Below are positions 34,670-45,305 of a stretch of DNA of 64,000 nt, piece by piece. Source of the stretch: Arthrobacter sp. OVS8 (GTDB taxonomy: Bacteria > Actinomycetota > Actinomycetes > Actinomycetales > Micrococcaceae); NCBI GenBank assembly GCA_028370155.1, contig CP116670.1, positions 2,170,001 to 2,234,000 of the forward strand, written 5' to 3'. The translations under genes and the position numbers were made by a program. Position 1 is the first letter of the stretch. Each line of letters starts with the position of its first letter. The notes under the pieces were generated by a model, which was not told the origin of the DNA, did not search any database, and saw only the letters and a list, made by a program, of their open reading frames with translations.

Positions 34670-36054
34670 TCAACTCGCGGGCGGCGCCCCCGTGATCGCA
34701 TGGCCGAAGCGCAGGAGGTTGTCCGGGTCGTAGCTGGTCTTCGCCGCCCTCATCCGCTCGTAGACGGCGGGCGACCAGGCCCTCGCCCGGTCGGCCTCGT
34801 CGCCAGGCTCGCCATGGAAATTGACTAGCGTATATCCGGTTGAGTGGGGCGCCATCGCGGCCAGGATCTCGCGCATGGATGCGTGGGACGCCTCGGCCGC
34901 GGGCGGTACGTTGATCCCGACAAGGAACAGAAGGAACGCGGCATCCCGCCCGGACACGGCGTCCGCCAGTGCCCGGCCCTTGGCCAGCGCCCCTCCGAGC
35001 GGGCGGACTTCGATCATGATCAGCGGACAGCTCGAGTCCTCGCCGGCCAGCTCGAGCAGAGCCGCCACCGCCTTTTCGCCGAAATCCTTCAGGAGCACTC
35101 CGCCCTCCGTGTAGGGGAGCGGATCCACCGGATCCATGTGGATCTGGTCGACGTCCAGGTAGTCCATCGGGCCCACAGTGTCCATCAAAGGTGCCGAAAC
35201 CGCGCGCATCGGGGCAAGAAGCGCGTCGCCATCCTCGCGGTTCCCGGGGAATGCGAAGCGCAGGTGCACCACGAACTGGTTCCGGAGCGGCGGGGAACGA
35301 ATTCCATGTCCGGAAGACGCAGCAGGGAGATCGAGGGGGACGCTTCGTCAGGAAGCGTGGGCAGCCACTCGCGGAACGCCGCCAGAATGCGGTCTGCATC
35401 CACCCCGGGATAAAAAATCGCGCCGCCGTAGAAATCCCCCAAGGGAAAGAGATTGAACTCGAGTGCGGTGACGATCCCGAAATTGCCCTTTCCTCCGCAC
35501 ATCAGCGCGAAGAGCTCGGCTTCGGTCTCGGCGTCGATACGGCGTGGCACGCCGTCAGCCGTCACAAGCTCCATGCTGCGGACCTGCTCCGCCGCGAACC
35601 CATGGGCGCGTCCCAGCACAGGAAGCCCACCGCCGAGCGTGTAGCCGACCACGCCGACGTCAGTGCTTGAGCCGTGCAGCGGGATCAGACCCTGCGGCAC
35701 ACTCGCTTCCAAAACGCTCCGCCACTTCACACCGGCCCCCACCCTGGCGGTCCGTTTATCCGGATCGATCTGCAGGTCCTGCAGGCGCCGCGTGGTGATG
35801 AGCAGGCCGCCGTCAATCGCAAAGTTCGCGCCGTGCCCGGTGGATTGGACCGCGACCGGGAGCCGGCGTTCGGCTGCCCATTTCACCCCGGTGGCGACGT
35901 CGCGGGCGTTTTCGGCCCCAAGCACGACGTCGGGCCGGTGGACGGTGCCGGCGTTGAACGCGAACGTCTCGGCCGCGAATTCGGGACTGTCCGGCAAGGC
36001 GACCGGGCCGCTGACAGCCGAGGACAAGGCCTGGATGTCGTCGGTGACAAGCAT
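34670..36054 (-). CDS. FAD-binding oxidoreductase, berberine-bridge-enzyme type
   Basis: Oxidase with a PCMH-type FAD domain (PVAVQSTGHGANFAIDGGLL, where the His can carry covalent FAD, and GYTLGGGLPVLGRAHGFA) and a BBE C-terminus (YERMRAAKTSYDPDNLLRFG). One lost base near 35295 joins EFVPPPL and RNQFVVHLRF. About 461 residues. The start MLVTDDIQALSSA at 36054 has aggag upstream, and the longer frame from 36111 lacks a good RBS. The substrate is unknown; relatives oxidise sugars, alkaloids or polyketides. Its stop is 15 bases from the convergent hmp stop. Confidence 0.87.
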
Positions 36055-36231
36055 GATGAGCTCCTGAGCTCTCGCGTGCTGCGAGCAGGTTGGGGGCACG
36101 GCGGCGCGCACGTGGAATGACCCCAGCTCCCTATCCAGTGGGCGGACGGCCCGGCGGATGATGCGTCGAGCCTAGGATTGCGGCCCGCCGCGGTCTAGGG
36201 GCCTAAGTCCCGCGCCCGCGCAGAGGAGAGA

Positions 36232-36277
36232 ACGACGGCGGCCCCGCACCTTTCGCAAGGTGCGGGGCCGCCGTCGT
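36232..36277. terminator. long perfect hairpin, terminator of pckG
   Basis: A 21-bp perfect stem ACGACGGCGGCCCCGCACCTT with a TCGC loop, 15 bases beyond the pckG stop. It has no U-tract, as is common in high-GC actinobacteria. Confidence 0.8.
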
Positions 36278-36292
36278 GCTGTCAGGTGGCTG

Positions 36293-38124
36293 CTACTGCG
36301 CTGCCAGGCGTTCCTTCAGGCCTTCGAGTTCCGAGCGGAGCGCCGCCGGGAGCGAGTCGCCGAACTGGGCGTACCACTCCTCGATCGAGGCCAGCTCGGC
36401 GTTCCATTCCTCGCGGTCAACGCGGACGGCATCTTCCACATGGGAGTGCGTCAGGTCCAGGCCGGTGAGGTCCAGCGAACCGGGCGCCGGCACGTAGCCG
36501 ATGGGGGTCTCGACGGCGTCCGCCTTGCCTTCGATGCGCTCGATGGCCCACTTGAGGACGCGTGCGTTGTCGCCGAATCCGGGCCACGCGAAGCCGCCGT
36601 CGGCGGTGCGGCGGAACCAGTTGACCAGGAAGATCTTGGGCAGGCGTTCCTGGTTGGCCTTGGCGGAGAGATTGACCCAGTGGTTCAGGTAATCGCCCGC
36701 GTCGTAGCCGATGAACGGCAGCATGGCCATCGGGTCGCGCCGCAGCACACCCACCTGGCCGCCGCAGCCGCTGTGGTCTCGGAGGACAACGTGGAGCCCA
36801 TGAACACGCCGTTGGACCAAGTGCGGGACTGGGTCACCAGCGGGATGGTGGTCTTCCGGCGGCCGCCGAAAAGGATCGCGGAGAGCTCAACGCCGTCCGG
36901 GCTGTAGTACTCCTCGGCCAGCATGTCGATCTGGGAGATCGGCGTGCAGAACCGGGAGTTCGGGTGGGCGGCGGGCTGATCCGAGTCAGGCGTCCAGGAG
37001 TTGCCCTGCCAGTCGGTCAGGTGCGCGGGCGTCTCTTCGGTCATACCCTCCCACCACACGCCGCCGTCGTCCGTGAGGGCCACGTTGGTGAAGATGCTGT
37101 GACCCTTGGCGATGGCGCGCATGGCGTTGGGGTTGGTGCCCCAGCCGGTCCCCGGGGCGACGCCGAACAGGCCCGCCTCCGGGTTGGTGGCGCGCAGTTC
37201 GCCTTCCTTGCCGATCCGCATCCAGGTGATGTCGTCACCGAGGGTTTCGACCTTCCAGCCCTCGATGGTGGGATCCAGCAGGGCGAGGTTGGTCTTGCCG
37301 CAGGCGGAGGGGAAGGCAGCGGAGACGTAGTAGTTCTTCTTCTCCGGCGAGGTCAGCTTGAGGATGAGCATGTGCTCCGCAAGCCAGCCTTCGTCGCGGG
37401 CCATAACGGACGCGATGCGCAGGGCGTAGCACTTCTTGCCCAGCAGGGCGTTGCCGCCGTAGCCGGAGCCGAAGGACCAGATGGAGCGCTCTTCGGGGAA
37501 GTGCACGATCCACTTGTCCGGGTTGCAGGGCCATGCGACGTCGGCCTGGCCGGGTGCCAGCGGTGCGCCGAGGGAGTGCAGGGCGGGGACGAAGAACGCG
37601 TTCGTGGCGGTGATCTTGTCCAGGACGTCGGTGCCGATCGTGGCCATGATGCGCATGGAGGCGACCACGTAGGCGCTGTCCGTGATCTCCACGCCAAACT
37701 TGGGGTCCTCGGCGTCCAGGTGGCCCATGACGAACGGGATGACGTACATGGTGCGGCCGCGCATGGAGCCGCTGAACAGTCCGCGCAGCTTCTCCTTCAT
37801 CTCAGCCGGGGCCATCCAGTTGTTGGTGAAGCCTGCATCGCGTTCGTTTTCGGAGCAGATGAAGGTCTGCTCTTCGACGCGGGCCACATCGGCGGGGTCG
37901 GAGAATGCCGCGAAAGATTTGGGGAACAGCTTCTCGTTCAGGCGGGTCAGCGTGCCCGCGGCGACGAGCTCGTCCGTGAGCCGGGTGTTCTCTTCCTCGG
38001 AGCCGTCTACCCAGTGGATCCGATCCGGCTGAGTCAGTTCGGCTACCTCTTCAACCCATGCCAGCAGGCCGGCATGTGTGGTGGGTGCCTTTTCAAGCAA
38101 CGGCAGTCGCGCCAGATCTCCCAT
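36293..38124 (-). CDS. pckG: phosphoenolpyruvate carboxykinase (GTP)
   Basis: Converts oxaloacetate plus GTP to PEP, the entry step of gluconeogenesis. Signatures: [13 protein letters not shown] (kinase P-loop with the reactive Cys), [10 protein letters not shown] (metal site), [20 protein letters not shown] and the GTP-specific [12 protein letters not shown] region. One lost base near 36755 breaks the frame between TTAAAA and [20 protein letters not shown]. About 611 residues, full length. An upstream CRP/GlxR-like half-palindrome suggests cAMP-dependent control. Confidence 0.95.
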
Positions 38125-38272
38125 TACGGTTCCCTTCCTCGGGTTCAGTGGTGTTTCCTAAATGTAGGGCTAGATCACCCCCGAAATCGGGGCGAGATGT
38201 CAGACGTCCGGGCGCCCGGAAATCGAAAACCGCGGAAATCCAAGGAATACCTGCCACAAAAAGGCGACAATT

Positions 38273-38288
38273 TGTGACTAAGGTCACG
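38273..38288. promoter_or_regulatory. candidate CRP/GlxR site upstream of pckG
   Basis: TGTGA-CTAAGG-TCACG matches the CRP/GlxR consensus TGTGA-N6-TCACA with one mismatch. It lies about 150 bases before pckG. A 12-bp palindrome TAGACCGGTCTA abuts it at 38289-38300 and may bind a second regulator. Confidence 0.55.
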
Positions 38289-38398
38289 TAGACCGGTCTA
38301 GTAGTCCAGATTACACCCGTTTCGATTTGTATCTGCGGCCCCACCTCGCGTAAAGTAATTCGAGGTTCGGGGAGCGAGAAGTTCCAAGAACTGAGAAT

Positions 38399-38472
<74 letters not shown>

Positions 38473-38479
38473 CAGAGAA

Positions 38480-38511
38480 AAGATCCGCACCGGTCCGCCG
38501 GTGCGGATCTT
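38480..38511 (+). terminator. terminator after tRNA-Arg
   Basis: Perfect 14-bp stem AAGATCCGCACCGG / CCGGTGCGGATCTT, loop TCCG, then CTGTTTT. Confidence 0.85.
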
Positions 38512-38622
38512 CTGTTTTCCGGCCCGATCCGGAAAACCGCGGCGGTTTCGGACAAACGCGTGCCGGGTCCGGGCCGCGCCGGTCTCAAACCGTAGCGGAA
38601 ACCCGGGCAGCGACCCGGCGGC

Positions 38623-39404
38623 CTACGCCCCCACGGCAGCCGCGATCCGACGGCGCATCGCGTCAAAATGGCTACCCAGGCGTTCCGCGGCGAGAACCGC
38701 ATCGCCCGCGGCCACGGCTTCGTAGATCCCCCGGTGCAGGGCCGCCGCCTCCTGGAGGCCGGGCCCCTCGCCTCCTGCCAGCTCCATGTGAAGCCGCCGG
38801 TACACGTTCCAGAAGACGCCCAGCAGGCTGATCAGCAGGTCGTTGTTGAGCGGCTCGAACAGCCGGCGGTGAAACTCGGCGTCGGCTTCGACGAAACCCT
38901 CCCCGCACCGGCCAGTGCTTCCATCCGGAGCACGGATTCCTCGACGGCCAGCAATCGCTCCGGGGTCATCAGGTCCATGGCGCCGGCAATCAGCCCGGAC
39001 TCCAGCGCCTGCCGCGCCTCCACAAGCTGCAGGGCTTCCTGCCCGTGATGCCGCAGCGACAGCCGGCCCCGGAAGGTGAGACCGTCCGCCAGGGCGTCAA
39101 AATTGCTGGGGGCCACGAACATGCCGAAGCCGTGGCGGATCTCAATCACTCCCAGGGCCTGGAGGACCTTCAGGGATTCCCTCAGGGTGTTCCGGCCGAC
39201 GCCCAGCTCGGCGGACAGTTCGTTCTCCGTCGGCAGCGCGTCGCCGGCTTCCAGCCCGCGCTCCAAAATGAGTTCCATGATGTCGGCCTGCAGGGCCTTC
39301 AGCCGGGCCTGAGCGCTGAACCTCGCCGGCGGCATGGACCTGCCGGCAGCCGCGCCCGCGCTGCCGGCGGCCGGTCCGCCTGCGGTCACATTGCCTGGCG
39401 CCAT
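38623..39404 (-). CDS. GntR-family regulator, FadR subfamily
   Basis: DNA-binding regulator controlled by an organic acid or sugar-acid ligand. The N-terminal winged helix contains LPTENELSAELGVGRNTLRE and LQALGVIEIRHGFGMFV. The C-terminal FCD domain has LQLVEARQALESGLIA and EFHRRLFEPLNNDLLISLL, then GDAVLAAERLGSHFDAMRRR. One base is lost near 38904 (GGGG in gene sense) between AGAG and EGFVEADAEFHRR. About 261 residues; the first 25 are low-complexity, so the true start may be the later MPPARFS. The target genes are not evident nearby. Confidence 0.83.
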
Positions 39405-39509
39405 CGCCTTCCTCCCCCAAAGATGATCCCAACAGTAGCGGTGGTCCCACGTCCTGCAAAGGGTCCCCGTGGACGTTCACGGTCATGGCTCCGGGCGTAG
39501 GCTTTTGCC

Positions 39510-40963
39510 ATGACGGAACAGTTTGAACGGGAATTCGATGTCATTGTGATCGGCGCCGGCGCCGTGGGCGAGAACGTGGCGGACCGCGCAGTGCGGGGCG
39601 GGCTCACGGCAGTGCTCATCGAAGCGGAACTGGTGGGCGGCGAATGCTCTTACTGGGCCTGCATGCCTTCGAAAGCGCTGCTGCGTCCCGGCACCGCACT
39701 CCACGGCGCCCAGACCGTCCCCGGCGCCGAAGAAGCCGTCACCCGCACCCTGGACGCGGCCGCCGTCCTGAAGCGCCGCGACTACTTCACGTCCAACTGG
39801 CAGGATGACAGCCAGGTCAAGTGGGTCGAAGAAACCGGGATTGAGCTGATCCGCGGCCACGGCTGGATCACGGACACCCGGATGGTTGAAGCCGCGGGAC
39901 TGGATGGCAACAGCTACGTCCTCACGGCCCGGCATGCCGTTGTGGTGGCCACGGGGTCCGCGCCCACCGTGCCGCCCGTCGAGGGCCTGTCCGAGGTGGA
40001 TTACTGGACCACGAGGAGGCGACGTCCGCCCGCGAGATCCCGGGCCGGCTGGCAGTCCTGGGCGGCGGCGTGGCGGGTACCGAACTCGCCCAGGCCTTCG
40101 CCCGGCTCGGCGCTTCGGTGACCCTGGTGGCCCGCGGCCGCCTGCTGGGAGCCTTCCCGGAGGAGGCCGCCGCGCTGGTCGCGGCGGGGCTGCGCGGACG
40201 GTGTGGACCTGCACCTCCACACCGGCACTAAGCGTGTCCGCGAGAATGACGACAACTCCCTCACCCTCGAACTGGAGGGCGGCGCAACCGTAACAGCGGA
40301 CAAGGTCCTGGTCGCCACCGGCGGCACCCCGCCCTCGAGGGGATCGGGCTGGAGAGCATCGGCCTCGCCGCCGCGGACGGGACGGAACTCCGGCTCAGTA
40401 CCGATTCCACCGGCCTCGTGGCGGGCGCCGCCGGGAACGACGTCGACCCGTGGCTGTATGCTGCGGGCGACGCCGCCGGTAAGGCCATGCTGACCCATCA
40501 GGGAAAGTACGGGGCGCGCGCCACAGGTGACGCCATCGCCGCCCGGGCCAAGGGCGAGCTCAGGGACGGGGCCGCCGCGTGGAGCCGCTACGCCCGGACC
40601 GCCGACGACCACGCGGTGCCCAACGTCGTGTTCACCGATCCGGAACTGGCCAACGTGGGGCGGACGGTGCGGCAGGCGGAACGGGACGGTTTCCGGGTGT
40701 CCTCCGTGGAACTGCCCATCCAGGTGGCCGGGTCCTCACTGCACGCCGAACGGTACGAGGGCTGGGCCCAGCTGGTGGTCGACGAGGACCGCAAGGTGCT
40801 GCTGGGGGCCACATTCGCCGGACCCGACGTTGCTGAGCTGCTGCATGCCGCCACCATCGCCGTCGTCGGCGAAGTGCCGCTGGACCGGCTGTGGCACGCC
40901 GTGCCGGCCTACCCCACCATCAGCGAAGTCTGGCTGAAGCTGCTGGAGGAGTACGGGCTCTGA
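39510..40963 (+). CDS. pyridine nucleotide-disulfide oxidoreductase, lipoamide-dehydrogenase/MerA-like
   Basis: FAD-dependent reductase with a redox disulfide. FDVIVIGAGAVGENVADRA binds FAD. The active site is GGECSYWACMPSKALL, a CX4C pair. The NAD domain follows (RLAVLGGGVAGTELAQAFA), then PWLYAAGDAAG, and the dimer interface carries the catalytic His-Glu in HAVPAYPTISE. Three lost bases near 40010, 40197 and 40332 break the middle. About 485 residues. No lipoyl or mercury partner genes are adjacent, so it may be a stand-alone reductase of unknown substrate. Confidence 0.87.
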
Positions 40964-41009
40964 ACCGGTCCGCCGGCCCAGCCAGAGGTCTGCTTGCTCA
41001 CACTATTTG

Positions 41010-41025
41010 AACTGACCGGTCAGTT
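41010..41025. promoter_or_regulatory. TetR-type operator upstream of the YhgE/Pip operon
   Basis: Perfect 16-bp palindrome AACTGACCGGTCAGTT in the promoter region, 43 bases before the first gene. The operon's own TetR protein (43778-44509) is the likely ligand-responsive binder. Confidence 0.75.
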
Positions 41026-41067
41026 TAGTTAGCCTTGTCGTAGACATTCATCTGCGAAAGGCTCCCT

Positions 41068-41752
41068 TTGCTCCGCGTGCAACAGCTCTCCGTGAACGGC
41101 AGACGGGACAGGTTGCTGCCGGCCACGTCCCTTCAGGTCCGGCGCGGTGAACTCCTGCTGGTCTCCGGCACCCGCCAGGACCAGCGCACGTCCCTGGCAC
41201 TGGCCCTGAGCGGACGCCTTAAATCCTCCGCCGGCCACGTTGAGTGGGACGGGCGGCCGGGGATCAAGTCCCTGCGGCAGGCGAGCGCCGTGGTGGACTC
41301 CCCGGGGTGAACGAACCCGAGCAGCATCTCAGCGTCCGTGACCTCGTCACCGAGGACCTGTCCCTGATCCCGCGCCGCCACCGTGGGCCGCTGGCCAGCA
41401 AGCCCTGGCTCAAGGTCAACCGCTTCGAGGACATCGCCGGGCTCTGGGCCGAGCAGCTTCCCGCCGGCCGGCGGGTCCAGCTGCTCACGGCACTTGCCTT
41501 GGCGAACCCGCAGACGGACCTGCTTGTGGTGGATTCCCCGGACCGCCACGGCGACCCCGACGACTGGCTGCCGCGGCTGGAAAACCTGGCCTACGACGCC
41601 GGCCGGCCCTCGCCGTCGTCGCCACGGTCATGAGTGTCCCGGCGGGCTGGACCGGCCCGGCAGCGACGATCGGCAATGAAGTCTCCGACGGCGGCCTTCC
41701 CGCCGGACCCCTGGAAGCATCCACCACACCTGAAACTGAGGACGCAAAGTGA
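41068..41752 (+). CDS. ABC-ATPase-like protein with degenerate P-loop, YhgE/Pip operon
   Basis: Resembles an ABC transporter ATP-binding subunit: LLRVQQLSVNGRRDRLLPAT, then ELLLVSGTRQDQRTSLALAL where Walker A GxxxxGK(S/T) should be, and ANPQTDLLVVDSPDRHGDPD at the Walker B position. The invariant Lys is replaced (QRTS) and no canonical LSGGQ motif is visible, so ATP hydrolysis is doubtful. Two lost bases near 41303 and 41612. About 228 residues. TTG start. It overlaps the next gene by 4 bases. An alternative is that it only scaffolds the membrane partner. Confidence 0.7.
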
Positions 41753-43781
41753 CTGTGCTGCGGCTGGCCCGCTCCGAACTCAAGCGTATGACCGGCGGCC
41801 TGCTGCCGAAGCTCACCATCCTGGCGCTGATCATGGTCCCCCTGCTCTACGGCGCCGTGTATCTCTACGCCAACTGGGACCCCTACAGCAACCTGGACCA
41901 GATTGACGCGGCCCTCGTCGTGGAGGACACCGGCGCCACCTCCGCCGACGGCGCCCGGCTCGAGGCCGGACGGAAGGTCGCCGACAGCCTCGTGGACGGT
42001 CACGTCTTCAACTGGCAGACGGTCACCGACGCCGAAGAGGCGGACCGGGGCGTGAGCACAGGCAAGTACGCCTTCGCCCTCAAGATCCCCCAGGATTTCT
42101 CGGCGAACCTGGTCTCCCCGGCAGCTTCGACGCCGCCAGCCAAGCCATGCTCAACGTCACCACCAATGACGCGAACAACTATCTCCTGAGCACCATCGTG
42201 GACAAGCTCACCACCGCCGTGCACGCCACGGTGGCCACTGAGGTCGGTGAGGAAACCGCCAACCAGCTCCTCACTGGTTTCGGAACCATCCACTCCCAGA
42301 TGGTCAAGGCCTCCGACGGCGCCGGGCAACTGGCCGACGGCGTCGCCCGGCTCCATGACGGAGCGGTCACCCTGCACGAGGGAACCACACAGCTGAGCGC
42401 CGGCGCAGGCGAGCTCTACGCCGGGCAGGTCAGACTGCGCGACGGCGCCAACGCGCTCAGCACGGGGGCCTCCCAGCTCAACGACGGGTTGGGGCAGCTC
42501 AAGAGCAAAATAGCCTCCCTGCCAGCCGATTCGCAAAAGCTGGCCGACGGCGCCGCCCAGGTGGCCGAAGGAAACGCCACGCTGAACACCAAGGTGCAGG
42601 ACGTTGTCAGGCAGCTGGACGCGGCCGACCAGGGGCTCAGGAACCGTGTGGTGGCCTCCAACGGCCGGCTGATGGCCGCAGGGATCATCACCCAGGCCCA
42701 GGCGGACAGCATCCTGGCTGACTTTGATACTGCCGCGGCGTCCGCCCCGGCGGCTGACGCCAAGGGAAAATTCAGTCCGACGCCGCGCAGATCCAGCAAC
42801 TCGCAGACGGCGCGGCCTCGGTGAGCGCCGGCGCCGCCAAGCTCGCCGCGGCCACACCCGGGCTCACCGACGCCATCACCCGGGCCTCCACCGGAGCGGA
42901 CCGGCTGGCTGGCGGGGCAGCCACCCTCGCCGCCGGCCAGCAAGGCGCACTGGACGGCGCCGCGAAACTCTCCGAGGGCGCCCGGCAGCTCGACGACGGC
43001 GCCGCCCGGCTGGAAGACGGGTCGGCCACCGCGTCCGAGGGCGCTGGGACCCTCGCGGCCGAGCTCGCCAGGGGCACCGGCCAGGTCCCCACCCCAATGA
43101 TGCCCAGAAGGACAGCCTTGCCAAGGTAATGGCGGATCCGGTCGCCGTCAGCAACGTCTCGCAGGCCAAGGCCGGCTCCTACGGCGCCGGGCTGGCACCG
43201 TTCTTCCTCACCCTGGCCCTGTGGATCGGCGTCTTTATGCTGATCCAGGCGATGCGGCCCGTCACCCAGCGCGCGCTGGCGTCGAACGCCCCGGCGTGGA
43301 AGATCGCCGTCGGCGGCTGGCTCCCCTTCCTGGCCGTCTCCGCTGTCCAGGCGAGCCTGCTCACGCTCGTGGTGGACGTGGGGCTGGGGCTCAACCCCGC
43401 CCACCCCTGGCTGATGTGGTTCCTAATGCTTGCCGCCGCCATGGCTTTCAGTGCGATCATCCAGGGCGTCGTCGCCCTGCTCGGATCCCCGGCAAGCTCG
43501 TGGTGCTCATCCTCCTGGTGCTGCAGCTGGTCTCCTCCGGCGGGACCTTCCCCTGGCAGACAACGCCCCAGCCGCTCCACGTGGTGCACCAGCTCCTGCC
43601 CATGGGGTACGTGGTCAACGGCATGCGGCACCTGGTCTACGGCGCGGACCTCGCCGTCATCATGCCCACGATGCTGGGGCTGCTTGGCTACACTTTGCTG
43701 GGAATGGTCCTGTCCACCCTGGCCGTCCGGAAGCACAAGTACTGGACCCTGAAGACCCTGAAACCGGAGATCACCGTATGA
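41749..43781 (+). CDS. YhgE/Pip family membrane protein
   Basis: Large membrane protein (about 678 residues) with one N-terminal helix (LPKLTILALIMVPLLYGAVY), a long extracytoplasmic region and five C-terminal helices of the ABC-2 type (FFLTLALWIGVFMLIQAMRP ... LGMVLSTLAVRK). The outer region has repeated LxDGAxxLxxG units (QLADGVARLHDGAVTLHEG, ARQLDDGAARLEDG), predicted to form a stalk of helices. Four lost bases near 42121, 42775, 43099 and 43490. Homologues are phage-infection proteins and wall-associated exporters. The overlap with the neighbouring genes shows a tight operon. Confidence 0.87.
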
Positions 43782-44509
43782 GCGGCCGCACGGACGGTAC
43801 GACGGCGGGCGCCGGAGGCGTGAATGCTGGCGTGAAAACCGCCGTGAACACCGCCGTGAACACCGCCAGGGAAACTGCCGGGGAATCTGACGCTGGGACG
43901 CCGGCGGACACCGCGAAGAAGCTCCGGCCTGCCCGCACCAACGCGACCAAGCAGAAACTGTTCGAGGCCTCGATGGAGCTTATCGGCGAGCGCGGCGTGG
44001 CCGGGGTGACGGTCGATGAGATCGCGGCGGCCGCCGGGGTCTCCAAGGGCACCGTGTACTACAACTTCGGCAGCAAATCGGACCTGATCGCCCAGCTGCT
44101 GCGCCACGGAGTGGACATCCTGCTGGCACGCCTGCTGAGCGTCAGGGACGATTCGGCGGATCCGCTCGCGGCGATGGACGAAATGATCGGCCAGGCCATG
44201 GACTTTATGGACCAGTACCCATCCTTTGCCCGGCTGTGGGTCAGCGAGAACTGGCGGACCCCCAGCGAATGGCAGGATACCTTCGCCGAGCTCCGCGGAC
44301 GGCTGCTCACCGTGGTCGGCGCGGCGATCGACAGTGTGGCGGCCGTCTACCCGGTGGATCCTGCGGTGTCCCGGGGCAGCCTGGAAACCGCGATCTTCGG
44401 GGCCTGCTTCGTGGTGGGCCTGGACCGGCAGACGTACAACCCGGAGCGGACCCGCGAGCAAAGTGTCGCCGCAATTATGGCCTCCATGCGCGGCTACATC
44501 GTGAAGTAG
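43778..44509 (+). CDS. TetR-family regulator of the YhgE/Pip operon
   Basis: The N-terminal 50 residues are disordered with a short V-N-T-A repeat. The HTH domain follows: TKQKLFEASMELIGERGVAG, then TVDEIAAAAGVSKGTVYYNF. The C-terminal ligand domain has FMDQYPSFARLWVSENWRTP. 243 residues, intact. It overlaps the YhgE/Pip gene by 4 bases (ATGA) and probably represses the operon through the 16-bp palindrome at 41010. Confidence 0.88.
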   Translation: MSGRTDGTTAGAGGVNAGVKTAVNTAVNTARETAGESDAGTPADTAKKLRPARTNATKQKLFEASMELIGERGVAGVTVDEIAAAAGVSKGTVYYNFGSKSDLIAQLLRHGVDILLARLLSVRDDSADPLAAMDEMIGQAMDFMDQYPSFARLWVSENWRTPSEWQDTFAELRGRLLTVVGAAIDSVAAVYPVDPAVSRGSLETAIFGACFVVGLDRQTYNPERTREQSVAAIMASMRGYIVK

Positions 44510-44522
44510 CCCCCGCTCGGGG

Positions 44523-45305
44523 ATGATGATTCACATGGGCCACATGGGTAACAGCGGCAAGATTGCCATCGGTGCGTTTCTCGCCGCTCTGGCGCTTCTG
44601 GCGCTGACCGGCATCACGCTGCACGAAACCGTCTTCCTGTGGTTCCTGGCGGCCGCCGGCGCGGCATATGTGGCCTGCGTCGCCGAGGTGGTCATCCGCC
44701 GGCGGCACCGTACCCTGACAGCCAGCGGGATCGGAAGCATCCTGTTCATCGCTTTCGGCATTGCGTTCCTGCGGCAATGGGGCTTGGCTTTCAACCCCGA
44801 TCCGGACGCGTTGTCCACCCGTGTGGACGCGGAGCACCCGGATCTCTACTTCTACCTGGCCGCCGCCTTCGGCGCAGCCACGCTGCTCCTGCTGGTCGCC
44901 GGAACCGTCCTGCCGGGCCGGGGCAGGCGTCCGCGTACCGCAGGCACTGCGCCGCGGCGGCGCCCGGCACCGGCCGCGAAGCGCCCTGCACAGAGACGCC
45001 CTGCCCCCAGAGCGGCTGCCCCCAACGGCGCACCGTCCCGGACCGCCGCGCCACGCCCGGCACCGAGGTCCGCAGCGGGCAGGCCGGGGCAGCCGGCCAA
45101 GTCCCAGCCGGCCAGGTCGCAGCCGGCCAATTCCCAACCGGCCAGGTCCCAGCCGGCCGGGTCTCAGTCGGCCCGGGTTCCCGCCCCGCGGGCGGCATCC
45201 TCCGGACTCAAGCGGACGTCATCCTCCGCCGGAGGGACGTCCGCTGCGAAGTCCCCGCCCAAACCTGCGGCTCGTCCCTCGGCACGGACGTCGACCCGCC
45301 GCTGA
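44523..45305 (+). CDS. membrane protein with Pro/Ser/Arg-rich tail
   Basis: Unknown function. Four hydrophobic segments (about residues 14-34, 38-57, 67-85, 108-126) are followed by a basic, proline-rich cytoplasmic tail of 130 residues. The tail contains a tandem SQPAR/SQPAN repeat encoded by a 15-bp DNA repeat. The last 98 bases overlap the convergent EamA gene, so the tail end may be wrong. 260 residues as read. Confidence 0.65.
   Translation: MMIHMGHMGNSGKIAIGAFLAALALLALTGITLHETVFLWFLAAAGAAYVACVAEVVIRRRHRTLTASGIGSILFIAFGIAFLRQWGLAFNPDPDALSTRVDAEHPDLYFYLAAAFGAATLLLLVAGTVLPGRGRRPRTAGTAPRRRPAPAAKRPAQRRPAPRAAAPNGAPSRTAAPRPAPRSAAGRPGQPAKSQPARSQPANSQPARSQPAGSQSARVPAPRAASSGLKRTSSSAGGTSAAKSPPKPAARPSARTSTRR
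45090..45177 (+). repeat. 15-bp tandem repeat encoding SQPAR
   Basis: About 5.9 copies of CAGCCGGCCAGGTCC with point variants, in frame with the membrane protein. Copy number is likely to vary between strains. Confidence 0.8.
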
